NCBI GenBank assembly: GCA_028554795.2
Contig: CM068829.1
Location: forward strand, 131,022,016-131,086,015
Direction: 5' to 3'
Length of the DNA stretch: 64,000 nucleotides
From: Sinohyriopsis cumingii
Lineage: Eukaryota; Mollusca; Bivalvia; Unionida; Unionidae
The translations under genes and the position numbers were made by a program. Under the pieces are notes generated by a model. It saw nothing but the letters and a program-made list of their open reading frames with translations. It was not told the DNA's origin and searched no databases. Positions 1-10,973 of this stretch are shown piece by piece (position 1 is the stretch's first letter; the number at the start of each line of letters is the position of its first letter).

Positions 1-898
1 GATCATTAGATAACCAAGACCCATGACTATCAAAGTTGTGCTGAAACAAATATTCAAATAAGAATATTTTTAGTGACTATTCAAATAAGAATATTTTTGA
101 GAAAATTCAAATAAAAATATGTTTTGCGAATATTCAAATACGAATATTTTTAATGAATATTCAGATAAGAACAATTTTTGGTGACTGTTCAAATAATAAT
201 ATGGTGACTGTTCAAAAAGATTTTTTGGTGAATATTCAAATAAGAATAATTTTGTGTAAATATTCAAATAAAAAAATTTTTTTGTGAATATTCAGGTCAT
301 AAATTTGTACTCAGATATGTGTTGTGTCATTTTTAGTGCACCTATAGAAAGTTTATCAGACTTTGAGATGACCTCCATCTTGTGTAGCATCCCTTAGAGA
401 CCATAATGTCAGACCAACAAGTTTATCTCACATTACTTTTGCCATCAGTAATGCCAGATAAATAATCAAAGAAGTAAAGAACAACTTGTATGTTTACCAT
501 ACTATGTACATATACAATGAGTGTAGGTCCATGAAGCTGGAAAGGTGACAATGGCTGGACTGATTAATCATGCTGACCTATATTTGGATACTCTTAGTTA
601 TGTTCCTGGGACAAAACAACAATGCAAACTTGGTTTTGATAAATAAATGATGTATGTCCAGATTGAATCATCTTGTTTGATATTAATTTTTTTTTAGAAT
701 TATCATGCAGACTAGTATTTATAAATCTTATTTAGACATACTATGATAATTTTTATGACAACATAATTAATATCACTTCTAAAAAGGACTGTAAGGGTTA
801 AACACATTTTTGGAATTTTAAAAGCAGTTCAGACTCAGAAAAGTTAAGAGTAGTTCGCACTTAGAAAAGTTAACCACATCAGATCAAGCTTTCAAGAA
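1..898. repeat. Intronic or intergenic DNA with AT-rich tandem repeat at 50-300
   Basis: Positions about 50-300 contain roughly nine degenerate copies of a 27-30 bp unit built on tattcaaataagaatattttt. Open frames here are only by-products of the repeat. The remaining sequence up to the SINE at 899 shows no coding signal that I can support. Confidence 0.6.
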
Positions 899-1195
899 GC
901 TGGACTGTTCAGGTGCACTCATGGTTCAAGCATTCACCTCAGATGTGGGAGGTTATGGGTTGGAACACCAGTCCGGTCATACCAAAGACTTATAAAAATG
1001 GTACTAACAGCTGCCTCGCTAGATGCTGAGCATTAAGAGGTTAGTGTTAGGACTGGTCAGCCTGGTGTCAGAATAATGTGACTGGGTGGGAGATCATGCT
1101 AGATGTTTGCAGCATGATGCCTCAGTGCTGGACATCACTATAAACTGCAGACATTGCAACAATATGACTGAAAACTTTTAAAAAGTTACATTAAT
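899..1195 (+). mobile_element. tRNA-derived SINE, degenerate copy
   Basis: This matches the better preserved reverse-strand copy at 18185-18495 along most of its length. Both have a tRNA-like head, then a central block containing gttagtgt, cagcctggtgtcag and atgtgactgggtggga, then a short tail with catcactataaactg. The A and B box equivalents are weaker here than in the other copy. No target-site duplication was identified with confidence. The central block resembles the conserved cores that animal SINE superfamilies share, but I cannot name the family without a database search. Confidence 0.7.
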
Positions 1196-1841
1196 ATCCA
1201 AATAACACACATCAAGAAACTGTTAAAATTTGAATACATACTTGACCATATTTTTTCAGGCGTCATTTGGAAACTAAAGAATAAATGCTGTGTCTAGCCT
1301 ATTTTTAAAACAATTATTCATACATTTACTGGTAATGACATTTTATGGAGATAGAAAAATATGAGTTGAGTAAATTGAACTCTTTTATGAAAGCAGGGCC
1401 TTGCATTTGCAGTCACAAAACAGTTTTGAGAATACCCCTCAAGTAGTCTTTCTATGCATTCTCCATTTTCATTGGCTGCCACTAATTATTGCAGATATAG
1501 CTATGGTGGATCTAATGGAAATGAATCTATCCATAGCTCTTTCAAGTGTTTTCTGAGATCTCATCATCTGTTTAATTATAGATGGGTTAGGTAGCATAAT
1601 AATTCAGTTACCAGGAAGACAAGACAAGTATACATATAAGATTGATCACAGTTGCTTACAGAATTTTTTTTGAAATTCAGGCTTAGTGACCTCTGCTATG
1701 TGAAAGTGTCTGTTGTATGAAGGTGTCCACTAAATGTTTTCATTGTATATGTGAACATCCATTTTGCATCATATAGAAGTCAGTTTTATTTTTATTTAAA
1801 AATTTTCACTTGTTGCGTGTTTATTTCAACTATACCTTCAG

Positions 1842-2328
1842 AAAGAAGGTGGATTTTCCAGCTACAGACCATGCCAAACTTCTAGATTACTCGCCACAAG
1901 AATTTTGCTTGAAGCAGAAAATTGAATCACCATCCAGAGTCCAGAGTGGTCAAGAAAGACAAATGCTAAAAAGGGTAGGCTCAGTACCAAATCTCTTCCA
2001 GACGAGCCCAATGCAAGAATACAGGCTCCCTGTAGAGTCCAAACTATGTCCACAACCAAGGTTTGAGTCTTGGGATAAGCACAAAACAATTGACTTTGCA
2101 CCGCTGGATTATCAAAGGAGACCACATTCACCACAGTTAAGGAGACGGGACCATATATTCAACTATGCAGATGAACTGCTGACATTGCCTAGAGCCATGC
2201 ATAAACGTGCATCTGAAAAAAGCATAACTTTAGAAGGACTAGAGGACAAAACTGCTGATATGATAAAGGAAATTAAAGTTGGGTCAGTTTCTATTGTTGT
2301 GAAGCAAGGAGATATCACAAAGGAACAG
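1842..2328 (+). CDS. PARP14-like macrodomain protein, exon a (linker and first macrodomain strand)
   Basis: This is an internal exon: it follows ...ataccttcag and ends at CAG|gtatgt, leaving phase 0. It encodes about 162 residues. The first 135 or so are polar and low in recognisable domains, with many Ser, Pro and Arg. The last 20 read into the classic opening of a macrodomain, SVSIVVKQGDITKEQ, matching the (i)xxxGDIT strand of ADP-ribose-binding macrodomains. The fold continues in exon 20376-20477 after an 18-kb intron that holds a Polinton-like element. No start codon is evident; the N-terminus must come from an upstream exon. By family knowledge the product would bind or process ADP-ribosylated targets. 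Confidence 0.75.
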
Positions 2329-2376
2329 GTATGTTGACCAACATTGGGAAATTAATCATTTGGAAGGATATATGAT

Positions 2377-4151
2377 ACAGTAAATACTCGTGTATAAACC
2401 CATTTGCATATAAGTCTACCATCCCCCAAATGAATAGATATAAACATTAAAAAGTGCATGACCCGAGTATAAGCCGACCCCAAAAGTCCAAGACAACATA
2501 ACAAGATGCATGCTGTAAGTTCAAAATGCATTTATTTAGGCAATCTTACATTAGCAAAGATTACCCACATAACTCTCTTGGGGTTGGCATATATGATTAT
2601 TACATAGAAATGGTATAAATTTGTTTGAAAAGTCAATTTCTTGTTTTCTTATTGTTTTTGCCTACAGTAATTCAGATTTGTTTATAACTTGATCAGATGA
2701 TGACAAGAATTGAGCATTCGCGGATTGATCTAGCACTATCTCTCCTTTTTGACCCAACTAATGTTTATGTGTGCTTCATGGCTGTAGATATTTTTATGTC
2801 AGTGCACCAGTAATTACGTTTTTATTTTGCCTTGAAGTTGTAAATACGTAATTGATTAAAATATTATCCCTTTATGACAACAATGAACAACAATAGGGTT
2901 TGATTCAATGCCCACTATTAGGCTAGTGAACATATTTACATAATGGCACCACTGCATGTACATTATAGTTTGAACACATGCTGAATGAAGTACATCCTGC
3001 TGAATGAAGTACATCCCATGGATTCGAATCACAGGCATCACTGCACTATATTTTTAATGATAAATCAAAAATACAATATTGAAGTTTCAGAAATAATGAT
3101 TCAAAAATTATACTAATACTGTAAAAATTGAGTTGTAGTTTGCTTTGATGTAAGCGACCTTACACCCCGTTTTACAAAACTACAATAATCATGCTAAAAT
3201 TACGGAGTAAAAGGCAAGTACACATCCAAGTACTGGAATACTTGCCGGTTAAAATTCCCTCTTGACATAAGCCAGTTTCAGGGTTTTAATAATTAACTGG
3301 CCTGTATTGATGTTGGAAAATAAAAGACAAATCTGCCAGTTATAAACAAAGGAGATGCTGAAACTTCCAGCTTCCATTATGTGCAAAGTTATGATTTTGT
3401 TAGCTAAAACACAAAAGTAAAGTAGATTGATGATGATCATATTTGATCTATATTCAGAAATTTAACCTTTATTTTTACCATTCTTTCATGAGCATGTGAA
3501 AGTTATGCTGACTGTGCCTTGCACAATTGTACATGTGTCCCTTTTCATAAAGATTACCTTAATTTGTAGCATCGCTTATATCATTGAAAAAGAGTATCTC
3601 CTGAGCACATGGATCAATGTAAATGAAACAGCTACTACCAACTAGCTGAAGTGTTAGCTGGAAGAATGCAATCTGATCAGAAAAATGAATAAAGCAAAAT
3701 CTGCATCTAATATGTTTGGGAATAAACAAAGAAAGTGACACCAGGCACGATTTGCACTGTGTAAGTACTGTACATTATTGTACAGCCTGGTCTCCCAGGT
3801 AAACTTGAACAGGCCCGTGAATTATGAAGTCTTTACCTTATTTAATTTCATGTTGGACAAATCAGAAAATATGCACATGCAAAATAATAAAAAAGCAATC
3901 ATAGTAGTTTATAACAGTTTAGTAAATGTTGGAACACCGAGGATGTATTTTTTTAACACATATACATCTTAAGATAAGGAAAAAATTATTTTTTTCATGT
4001 CCCAAGATTTACAGCCATTATTGTAGTCAACAAAAAAAATCTTGAAAACTTTAAAATTTAGACATTGGCCCATGGATAAGCCAACCCTTCTTCTTCCAGG
4101 CCTTTATTTTTTCCTAAATTAGTCACCTTATACGTGAGTATATATGGTAAT
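2377..4151. mobile_element. Decayed non-autonomous DNA transposon (putative)
   Basis: The left edge carries agtaaatactcgtgtataa with the nearby motif gagtataagccgacccc. The right edge carries ttatacgtgagtatatatgg with ggataagccaacccttc, roughly the reverse complement. This makes a degenerate terminal inverted repeat pair about 1.77 kb apart. No transposase frame survives between them; the short open frames look random. Boundaries are approximate and no target duplication was seen. Confidence 0.4.
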
Positions 4152-5525
4152 TTGTGTTCCAGTTTAGTTTTGTGATATGGCTGACTTGTCTTTATATTCA
4201 GTTCAATATTTTTCTCTACAGTTTATGCTTTTATGCCTTTCATAATATGACTTTATAGGTTATTAGACTCAGTCCTATACATTTGTGAAGTAGATTGCCC
4301 ACGTATGAGAAGCATGTGATGTCTATACAATCCATCATGTGTACTAGTGTAGGAAAGGTGTATTTCCAACCATGATCAGGATTTTGTGGTAGAGATGAGG
4401 CTTTACATACAAATTTGGATCACTTGGATGAGATTTCGATATTTCACACAAAAACATATGATGGATAATTTTTCGCTCATTTCTTACTTAGAAATTGTGT
4501 TGGAGAAAAGATGTTTTATCATCAGTATTGATATAGTTTTGGAAATACAAAGTATTTAAAAAGCTTTTACATCATTAAAAAGAACAGAAAACGTTTGTTT
4601 ATGACAGGAATTATAGATTAGAGGTTAACATGAGTGCAATCATATGGGACATGAATATCTCTTATGGGAATTATGCATATTCCATATGGTTTTCTAGCAT
4701 GGCAAACAGTATCACACACATAGCAGTGAGAGAATATGATCCATCATAGTATAAGCCATACCACCCTAATATCTGACTTTGTAGAAAGGAACATGACTTT
4801 GTAGAAAAGAACATGACTTTGTAGAAAGGAACATGACTTTGTAGAAAGGAACATGGCTTTGTAGAAAGGAGCATGACTTGGTCAATTGTCAGTAAACTCT
4901 GATACTGAGGGTAGAATTCACTTATCCAACATTAATGCATATGAGAGATAATTTTTCTCTCATTTTTATCCTCAAAGATCAGAACGGCATATAACATAAA
5001 TCTTTACAGAGTATTCTTCAAAAAAAGATCCATCATTAGAAAGAGCATGAAACATTTAGTTTGCAATAATAATTTGTGAAAACAAATATTGATACTGCAA
5101 AGCTGGTACAATATATCTTTTCAAAACTTAAACAGCTTTTAATATTTTCAGACATTTATGACATTATGAACATAATGATTTCATGTATATTGTCAATAAG
5201 TACACTCATTTGGGATTAATAGAATCTTTCATAGGCATCAATGTAGGAAAGGAAAATTTCATGAAAGAATCTGAAGTTTGCATCAGAAGTTTTTGCTGAG
5301 AACCTTATACAAAATGTTGGCCCCATCAGTGGGATTTCCTCTCTGACACTTAAGTGTAAGATTCGTTTTCCCATACTCCTGAACAAAAATGAGGGCCAGC
5401 TTGTCAGAATGGTGTACTGTGAATACTGATTTAAATTTCAAACAGTACAAAACCTAAAGAAAATGTTCTTACCTTTAAGTTTTCAAGAACATTGGTTGAG
5501 ACAGCTGCAATTCTTGTAATACATC
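4152..5525. other. Intron sequence with a 20-bp tandem repeat at 4773-4880
   Basis: Five copies of a 20-bp unit (catgactttgtagaaaggaa) lie at 4773-4880. The rest, up to the Polinton edge at 5526, shows no gene, RNA or further repeat that I can support. Confidence 0.6.
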
Positions 5526-5802
5526 AGTAGAGAGGGTGAACAGACCACTTGCCAGAAGGTTCATTTTTTAAAAATAAAGCTTTCTACAAAAATGAAAATA
5601 AAAAGTCAATAATGTTAAACTCAAACCTCTTACAAAAGCAGAGTTTCTCTAACTGGGTTAGTCTATTTTGTTACTCGGTCTTTGTCATTTGTGTTTTTGA
5701 AAATTTGTGGGGGGTTTTTTTGTTTACCCACCATGACACTCATTTGTGGTTGCACCCTCTCTTCTGCTGTAATGTTTGAGTAATTAAATCATTATTTTAT
5801 CA
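5526..5802 (+). repeat. Left terminal inverted repeat of the Polinton-like element
   Basis: It aligns as reverse complement to 18901-19172 with scattered mismatches and small indels. The outermost 20 bp are identical. Confidence 0.85.
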
Positions 5803-5840
5803 GTCTCTCAACGAAAGATTTTATCAAGACCTATACGATA

Positions 5841-6422
5841 TCATGGTCGAGGATTATTTATTGTTACAAATCCATGTGGAGTAGATTGTGCTTTTGAAAT
5901 GAAGTTTTTGAACTTAATCATGTCCATATCTCCATTAAACACAACTAAAATATTACAGTTATCTCTGATCATTTTAGGTATTTGTGTATATCGCTGAGTA
6001 ATATAAATCACATTAATAATTTTATGTCTGCTTTGAGAAAATATCCGAGCTGGATTTGATTGTTTGTCCAACATTACATCATCGTATACTACAAGATTAT
6101 TAATACATCCATGGAGGTCATCTGCAGATGGGGATTCGTCAATATCGGTGATAAAATCAATAATATCATTACCATCCTTGTCCAACAATTTTGCAGTTTC
6201 ATTAAAATCTTTAAGCACATTGTAACATCTCTGATCATAAACTGACAGAGATACTAAATATAACTTATCCCACTTAAGCCATCTCATTATCAGATTAAGT
6301 AATAATTGCGTTTTACCAGACCCAGATGGACCTGTGATAATTGCTCTCATAGAATTTGGTACCACTGGACGATGTTTTACTGACTCTTGCTTTCGTATCG
6401 CTGAGAAATCAATGACATCCAT
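5841..6422 (-). CDS. Polinton FtsK/HerA (A32-like) DNA-packaging ATPase
   Basis: This is an unbroken 193-residue frame. I start it at the Met of MDVIDFSAIRKQ; the upstream in-frame extension is not conserved in character. The Walker A motif is GPSGSGKTQLL around residues 25-35. A Walker B-type strand, NLVVYDDVM, lies near residues 118-126, and YITQRYTQIPKMIRDN further on matches the sensor region of Polinton and poxvirus A32-type ATPases. In these viruses and elements the enzyme drives genome packaging into capsids. It is transcribed toward the left TIR, diverging from the PLA2 gene. It is the only Polinton gene here with every expected motif in one frame. Confidence 0.85.
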   Translation of the reverse strand: MDVIDFSAIRKQESVKHRPVVPNSMRAIITGPSGSGKTQLLLNLIMRWLKWDKLYLVSLSVYDQRCYNVLKDFNETAKLLDKDGNDIIDFITDIDESPSADDLHGCINNLVVYDDVMLDKQSNPARIFSQSRHKIINVIYITQRYTQIPKMIRDNCNILVVFNGDMDMIKFKNFISKAQSTPHGFVTINNPRP

Positions 6423-6522
6423 GCTGTACAAATATAATAAATAATATGGATCTATATTGTGTTCGATGCAGAGCATCCACCCCCACAAGTGGATTAACAA
6501 CTTTAACAACAAAAAATAAAAT

Positions 6523-6951
6523 GTGTGTACTTACAGGCAATGTGTGAAATGTGGTACAAATAAATATACATTTATTTCGTCTCGTAGGAAGACAATTGGT
6601 GATATCGCTGCTTCATTAGGAAAATTACCAGGAGATCCATGGACCAAATACCCAGGAGAAAAACATCTTCCTGGATATAATTATTGTGGTCCTGGAACTC
6701 GACTTGATATCCGACTTGACGAGCAAGATCAACCAAGACCTGGAGAGTATCCAATAAATGCTATTGATCAAGCATGTCACGTTCTTGATGTAGCTTATAA
6801 AAATCCAGATTTACAACAACGACACATTGCAGATGTGAAGTTGATTCACTTGTTAAATTCCATAAAAAATAAATCCTTCAGAGAATCATTAGCTAATTGG
6901 TTGGTAAGATCTGCGATGAAAGGTAAACTAGTATTAGGAGCCGGTAATTAA
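6523..6951 (+). CDS. Polinton PLA2-domain (parvovirus VP1u-like) protein
   Basis: The open frame of about 142 residues contains LPGYNYCGPGT, the calcium-binding loop signature of secreted and parvoviral phospholipase A2. About 25 residues later comes the catalytic helix region AIDQACHVLDVAY. In active enzymes the helix carries His-Asp; here the His position is Leu (codon CTT at 6784-6786), so lipase activity is probably lost in this copy. The C-terminal part (LLNSIKNKSFRESLANWLV) is typical of the Polinton and adintovirus versions. Related proteins are thought to help virions breach endosomal membranes. The start codon is uncertain. The gene sits directly before the integrase on the same strand. 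Confidence 0.8.
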   Translation: MCTYRQCVKCGTNKYTFISSRRKTIGDIAASLGKLPGDPWTKYPGEKHLPGYNYCGPGTRLDIRLDEQDQPRPGEYPINAIDQACHVLDVAYKNPDLQQRHIADVKLIHLLNSIKNKSFRESLANWLVRSAMKGKLVLGAGN

Positions 6952-6975
6952 TCAACTGATTATTATTATAAAATA

Positions 6976-7904
6976 ATGGAATCAATTTATTATAGCCCAA
7001 GAGGGTATTGGAGGGGTAGAGCAGCAATTAGTAAACATGCTGATGCAGCAAATGTTACACGTTCTGTTGCTGCAAATTCGTTAGCATGACAGGCAATATG
7101 GGAAATTATCTACCACCACATAAGTAAATTCAGCATGCACATTTTGATGTAAGCTCTCCTAATGAAGTTTATCAAGCAGATATTTTATTTTTCCACATGA
7201 TACTATTAAAATTGGCAGACGTCAATCACGTACATACAAATATGCATTTATTGACGTTGAAAGTAGATATAAAGAAGCAGAACCACTATCAACTAAAACA
7301 GCAGCTGATGTATCTGCTTTTGAATGAATTTATCAATGAGGACCCTTGCAATGGCCACAGTTACTACAGGTTGATCCTAGCAAGGAATTTTTTGATGCAG
7401 TATCATCTCTGATGAAAAAACATAACATCAAAATCAGACGACGACAAACTGCAATTCATCTTGATCAGGCAATTGTTGAACAATTTAATCGAACACTAGC
7501 TGAGTGGTTATTTGAATATCAATATGCAAAGGAAATAATTCAGAAAGCTATGAGATCTTGCGAATGGGTTGCAAGATTACCAAGCATGATTGGTGCATTC
7601 AATAATGAAATTACTCGTGTAATTTCTATGAAACCCATCAATGCAATCACAAAAAAACTTTTCAAAACAACCAGTATTAGGTAATGTGACTGTCAGATAT
7701 TTATATGAACCTGTTGATTTTGAAGGTGGTAAATAAAAAAGATCGATTAATCCTATTTGGAGTATTACAAGACATAAAATTTCTAGCATAGTAAGATCCA
7801 CGGGTACATCTGCAATCTACAGATTAGATTCATCTGATCTCGATGCTGAATTTTTCATAACATTGAAACATGAGCAGTTACATGTAATTCCTGACGACAC
7901 ATAA
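6976..7904 (+). pseudogene. Polinton retroviral-like (DDE) integrase, broken
   Basis: It starts at MESIYYSPRGYWRG, the N-terminal signature of Polinton integrases. Recognisable core segments follow: QADILFF (first Asp), IDVESRYKEAEPL, LLQVDPSKEFF (second Asp) and DQAIVEQFNRTLAE (Glu), so the catalytic triad is still visible. The C-terminal part with YLYEPVDFEGG and HEQLHVIPDD ends at 7904. Breaks are a TGA at 7087-7089 where Trp is expected, frameshifts near 7112, 7190 and 7320-7345, and stops near 7325 and 7733. By family knowledge it would join the element's ends to target DNA and make a 6-bp duplication. Confidence 0.85.
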
Positions 7905-8213
7905 TTACCACTGCATTCACTTTTATAAACTTACACCTCGACGTTGATTAAATTCAAGACAGATCAGCATCACATTTTTGTGTGTATGAGCAAAATTACT
8001 ATTCTGCCAACGGTAAATTGTCCTGAATTATTATTTGAATATTGCCACATTACTGGGTTACAGCTCGCACAGAGATTATTCTCTCATTGTTTCAATGTTA
8101 TGATAAATTGAGCATCGAGATCAGATCAAAGTTGTGCTTATTTTTTTTGTCACACTGTTTATAACAAATTATTTTCTTACTATATCATCGTTAGTTTCCT
8201 GAATTTGATTATT
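7905..8213. other. Gap between the convergent integrase and helicase genes
   Basis: Some 310 bp of AT-rich sequence without a recognisable frame, promoter or repeat. Confidence 0.5.
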
Positions 8214-9411
8214 TTATTTGGAATCCATGATAACCTTCAGCAGCTGAGATATTCTTCTGACTCGAGACACTGTGAGAGCAGCCAAGTTTGACCGTTCGAT
8301 ACGATCATCAATGATCCAAACATTTGTATCAGAGATGGTTAATCCTTGTGATGAATAAATTGCCATTGCGTATCCTAGCGTCCATGGAGTTTTGTCCATA
8401 GTTAATGTACTCTCAACAACACTGACAGGAACTAAAACAATATCATTTAACACAAGATTTTGTTTCTCTGATGATCCTGGTATATCAACATCGATATTCT
8501 GTCATCGCATATCTGCTGGTCGATAACAATGGTACAGGTAGATTTTAAAATTTTTCTTTATGTAACAAAACTAATTGTTGTTGAGGTGTATCACGAACTA
8601 TCTTTCTACTTGCCACTGTCAAATCATTTGGTCTCTGTAAATTCTGAAAATTGTTTATAGGAGTTTATGAAATTATCTCACGCATTATTTCACACTGAAC
8701 TTTATTCTTTTGTAATCTGATTAATTTCTTAAATTCTCTTGATTCTGGATAAAACGCTCTATGATCATCAGTTATTTCTTCATGATAATCCACAAGTTTT
8801 TTCAGCCATTTTTGTTAAGACAATCCAACAAAAGGTGGTGGTTGACCATGATTGCCACACATTATTACAGCAGTATTTTTTTGTCAATTACCAATCAAGA
8901 AATATTTTTAACGTTTCTAATGAACCGATACATATTTCATCCCAAACATTAATCCTTGGAATATATTTCTCGTCCATTCGTTAGTGAGACCATTTATCTC
9001 CCTTCCATTGAAATAATTCGTGATAAGTGCATGATTTAATATTTCTTTCTTTCATTTATCTTGCGAGTCTTTGTGTAGGTGTTAATACGAACTATATCAA
9101 AATTCAGAAATAATTCAATCACACGAGTTGTTTTACCAGAACCTCAAGCCTCATTGAGATATATGTTCAGAGGATCATATACCGATGGCACAGATGACAA
9201 TTTTAATAATTGCTTTTTTTGGTAATAAATATCCTTCATTTCAACGTCAGCGGATTGAGAATATTTAAGTATGTTTTCTTGTTTTACCCCATTCACCTGA
9301 TGATGCATAAGTGCGAATATTTAGTTGTTCTAGCAATACTGTATTTTTTCTATTGATATAAAATGAATCCGTAGTGACTCTGACAGCAAACTCAGAAACT
9401 CTATTTATCAT
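8214..9411 (-). pseudogene. Polinton SF1-type helicase (possible polymerase-like N-terminus), broken
   Basis: The C-terminal 79 residues form an intact frame with WTLGYAMAIYSSQGLTI and SNLAALTVSRVRRISQL, the motif V and VI region of SF1 (Pif1/RecD/UvrD-like) helicases. Upstream on the same strand, but across several frames, are the Walker A region NEA-stop-GSGKTTRV (TGA at 9144-9146), an INVWDEIC-type motif II and a GQPPPF-like segment. The N-terminal part holds FAVRVTTDSFYI, which resembles a B-family polymerase motif C (TDS), followed by GEWGK. That hint is weak. Breaks include TGA at 8502-8504 (Trp expected), TAA at 9264-9266 and several frameshifts. It would unwind DNA for element replication. 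Confidence 0.75.
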
Positions 9412-9432
9412 CAATAAGAGAAGTATCGAAAC

Positions 9433-9963
9433 TTAAGAGAGCATTGAAGATCTTAAATGTGTAAACTGCAGTGACTTACCGTCAGTATAACTCACATTTG
9501 TACCTAATTTAGTTCCATCTGATAAATTAACATTACTTCAACTTATAAATGTGTTTCTATTCATTGTATCAGCAATTATAAAATCGAGTTCAGCATCATC
9601 AATAATTAATCTTGTCCAATGTCGTTTATGATCATATGATCGTCCTTGGGTGAATTTACCGATTATTTTTCTGCCAAGATCTTTTGCAATTTTATTCTCA
9701 AAATCAGTCATATCAGGATTTTCACCATCAGAATATTTCTTTTGTTGTGTTAACCAAACTTGTGTTTGCGAACAATATGATATAATTGTTTCACTTAGAG
9801 TCAACAATATTAATATTTTTACATCAAGCATATATCGTAATAATACTGTTGTTGCCCACATTTTTTCTGAAAAATGTTTGCCAAACCAGACATAACAAAT
9901 CGGATGAAGATCATCGTGGGTCGGGTTTTTCTATCAAGATGGAATCTATATTCAGAAGGTATA
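9433..9963 (-). pseudogene. Polinton protein of unknown function, 3' part (split by the MULE)
   Basis: The longest piece is a 107-residue frame at 9538-9861 with SYCSQTQVWLTQQ and RHWTRLIIDDAELDFIIAD. A frameshift near 9830-9860 links it to an upstream frame that reads into the 19-bp duplication at 9964-9982. The first codons of the same gene lie beyond the MULE, at 14756 back to 14722, where the start is MDEFERLSS. An in-frame TGA lies near 9535 and the gene ends at a TAA at 9433-9435. No domain was recognised. It is transcribed toward the helicase and probably preceded it in the original element. Confidence 0.6.
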
Positions 9964-9982
9964 ATCTTAATCGAGGATAATC
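9964..9982 (+). repeat. 19-bp direct repeat (target-site duplication), left copy
   Basis: atcttaatcgaggataatc is identical to 14722-14740. It directly abuts the left TIR of the MULE, and the flanking bases differ on both sides, so the length is unambiguous. Confidence 0.9.
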
Positions 9983-10117
9983 CGGTCCGACTAAACACCC
10001 CAAGACACCCGAAGACTACCCCAAGACACCCCAAGACTACCCCAAGACACCCCAAGACTGTCCCAAAACAATCTCACCTACCCATTATACATTTATACAA
10101 TTAAAAAAATAAAATAA
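9983..10117 (+). repeat. Left TIR of the MULE with internal CCCCAAGAC tandem repeats
   Basis: It begins cggtccgactaaac and contains about five partly degenerate copies of a 10-20 bp unit around accccaagac before an AT-rich inner part. The partner is 14638-14721 on the other strand. Confidence 0.85.
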
Positions 10118-10539
10118 AAAATAAAAAAGTAAAAGTTATAATTATGCATTGCATAATTTTCGTTTAACATCAGTAGAATTTTTACCCTTGTCTGTCATCG
10201 CCAAAGGAAAGACCCCAGAACACCCCAAGACTCTATAAAACATCACAAGACACCTAAAATAATGTTTTACATTTTAAATTCTTTATCACTTGACCAAAAA
10301 AATGTTTTAATTTAATCTTAATTACCCCCAAAATTGAAAATTATAAATACAAGAAATGTTTTAAGTTCAGTCCACCACAGTGGCAAAGAGTTTCGTTCGT
10401 GCATCTGATTCTAAGTACTGAATAAGAGTGTTCTGTTACATATGGATAAATGAATAATAAATGCTCTGCAAAGTAATTGAATGCTCATGTTATTTTCATT
10501 TATCCCTATATATCCAGGCCACACCACAAGGAGGCACTC

Positions 10540-10930
10540 TTTCCATGGCCCATTTTTATTGATGTTCTTCATATTATTTTTTTTTATAATTTTTTTTATT
10601 TTTTAAATTTTTTAAAAAATTATTTCTAATAGATATTGAGTACATTTTTATCCTCTCGGTTTTTGTTTATTCAAATTTCCATGGCCCATTTATATTGATG
10701 TTCTTCATATTATTTTTTTTTTTATTTTTTTTTTTTTTAAATTTTTTTAAAAATTATTTCTAATAGACATTGAGTACATTTTTATCCTCTCGGTTGCTGT
10801 TTGTTCAAATTTCCATGGCCATTTTTATTGATGTTCTTTGTATTATTTTTTTATTATTTTTATTTTTTATATTTTTTTAATATTTTTTATTTCTATTACA
10901 TCTTGAGTACATTTTTTTTGTTGTTGATTT
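10540..10930 (+). repeat. Tandem repeat of about 130 bp, three copies, inside the MULE
   Basis: Three copies each start near tttccatggcccatttttat, run through T-rich tracts and end with attgagtacatttttatcct. The third copy is shorter and more diverged. It lies between the left TIR and the 3' end of the transposase gene. The 10118-10540 stretch holds only AT-rich sequence plus a stray pair of ccccaagac-like motifs near 10210. Confidence 0.8.
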
Positions 10931-10973
10931 TCCTTGTTTGCTATCATTTATGAAGAAGTCTCAAAACACACAA

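Noticed and set aside
1862-2134. 90-codon minus-strand frame
   Set aside because: Antisense shadow of the macrodomain gene exon a.
6572-6754. Minus-strand frame opposite the PLA2 gene
   Set aside because: Antisense shadow; the plus strand has clear PLA2 motifs.
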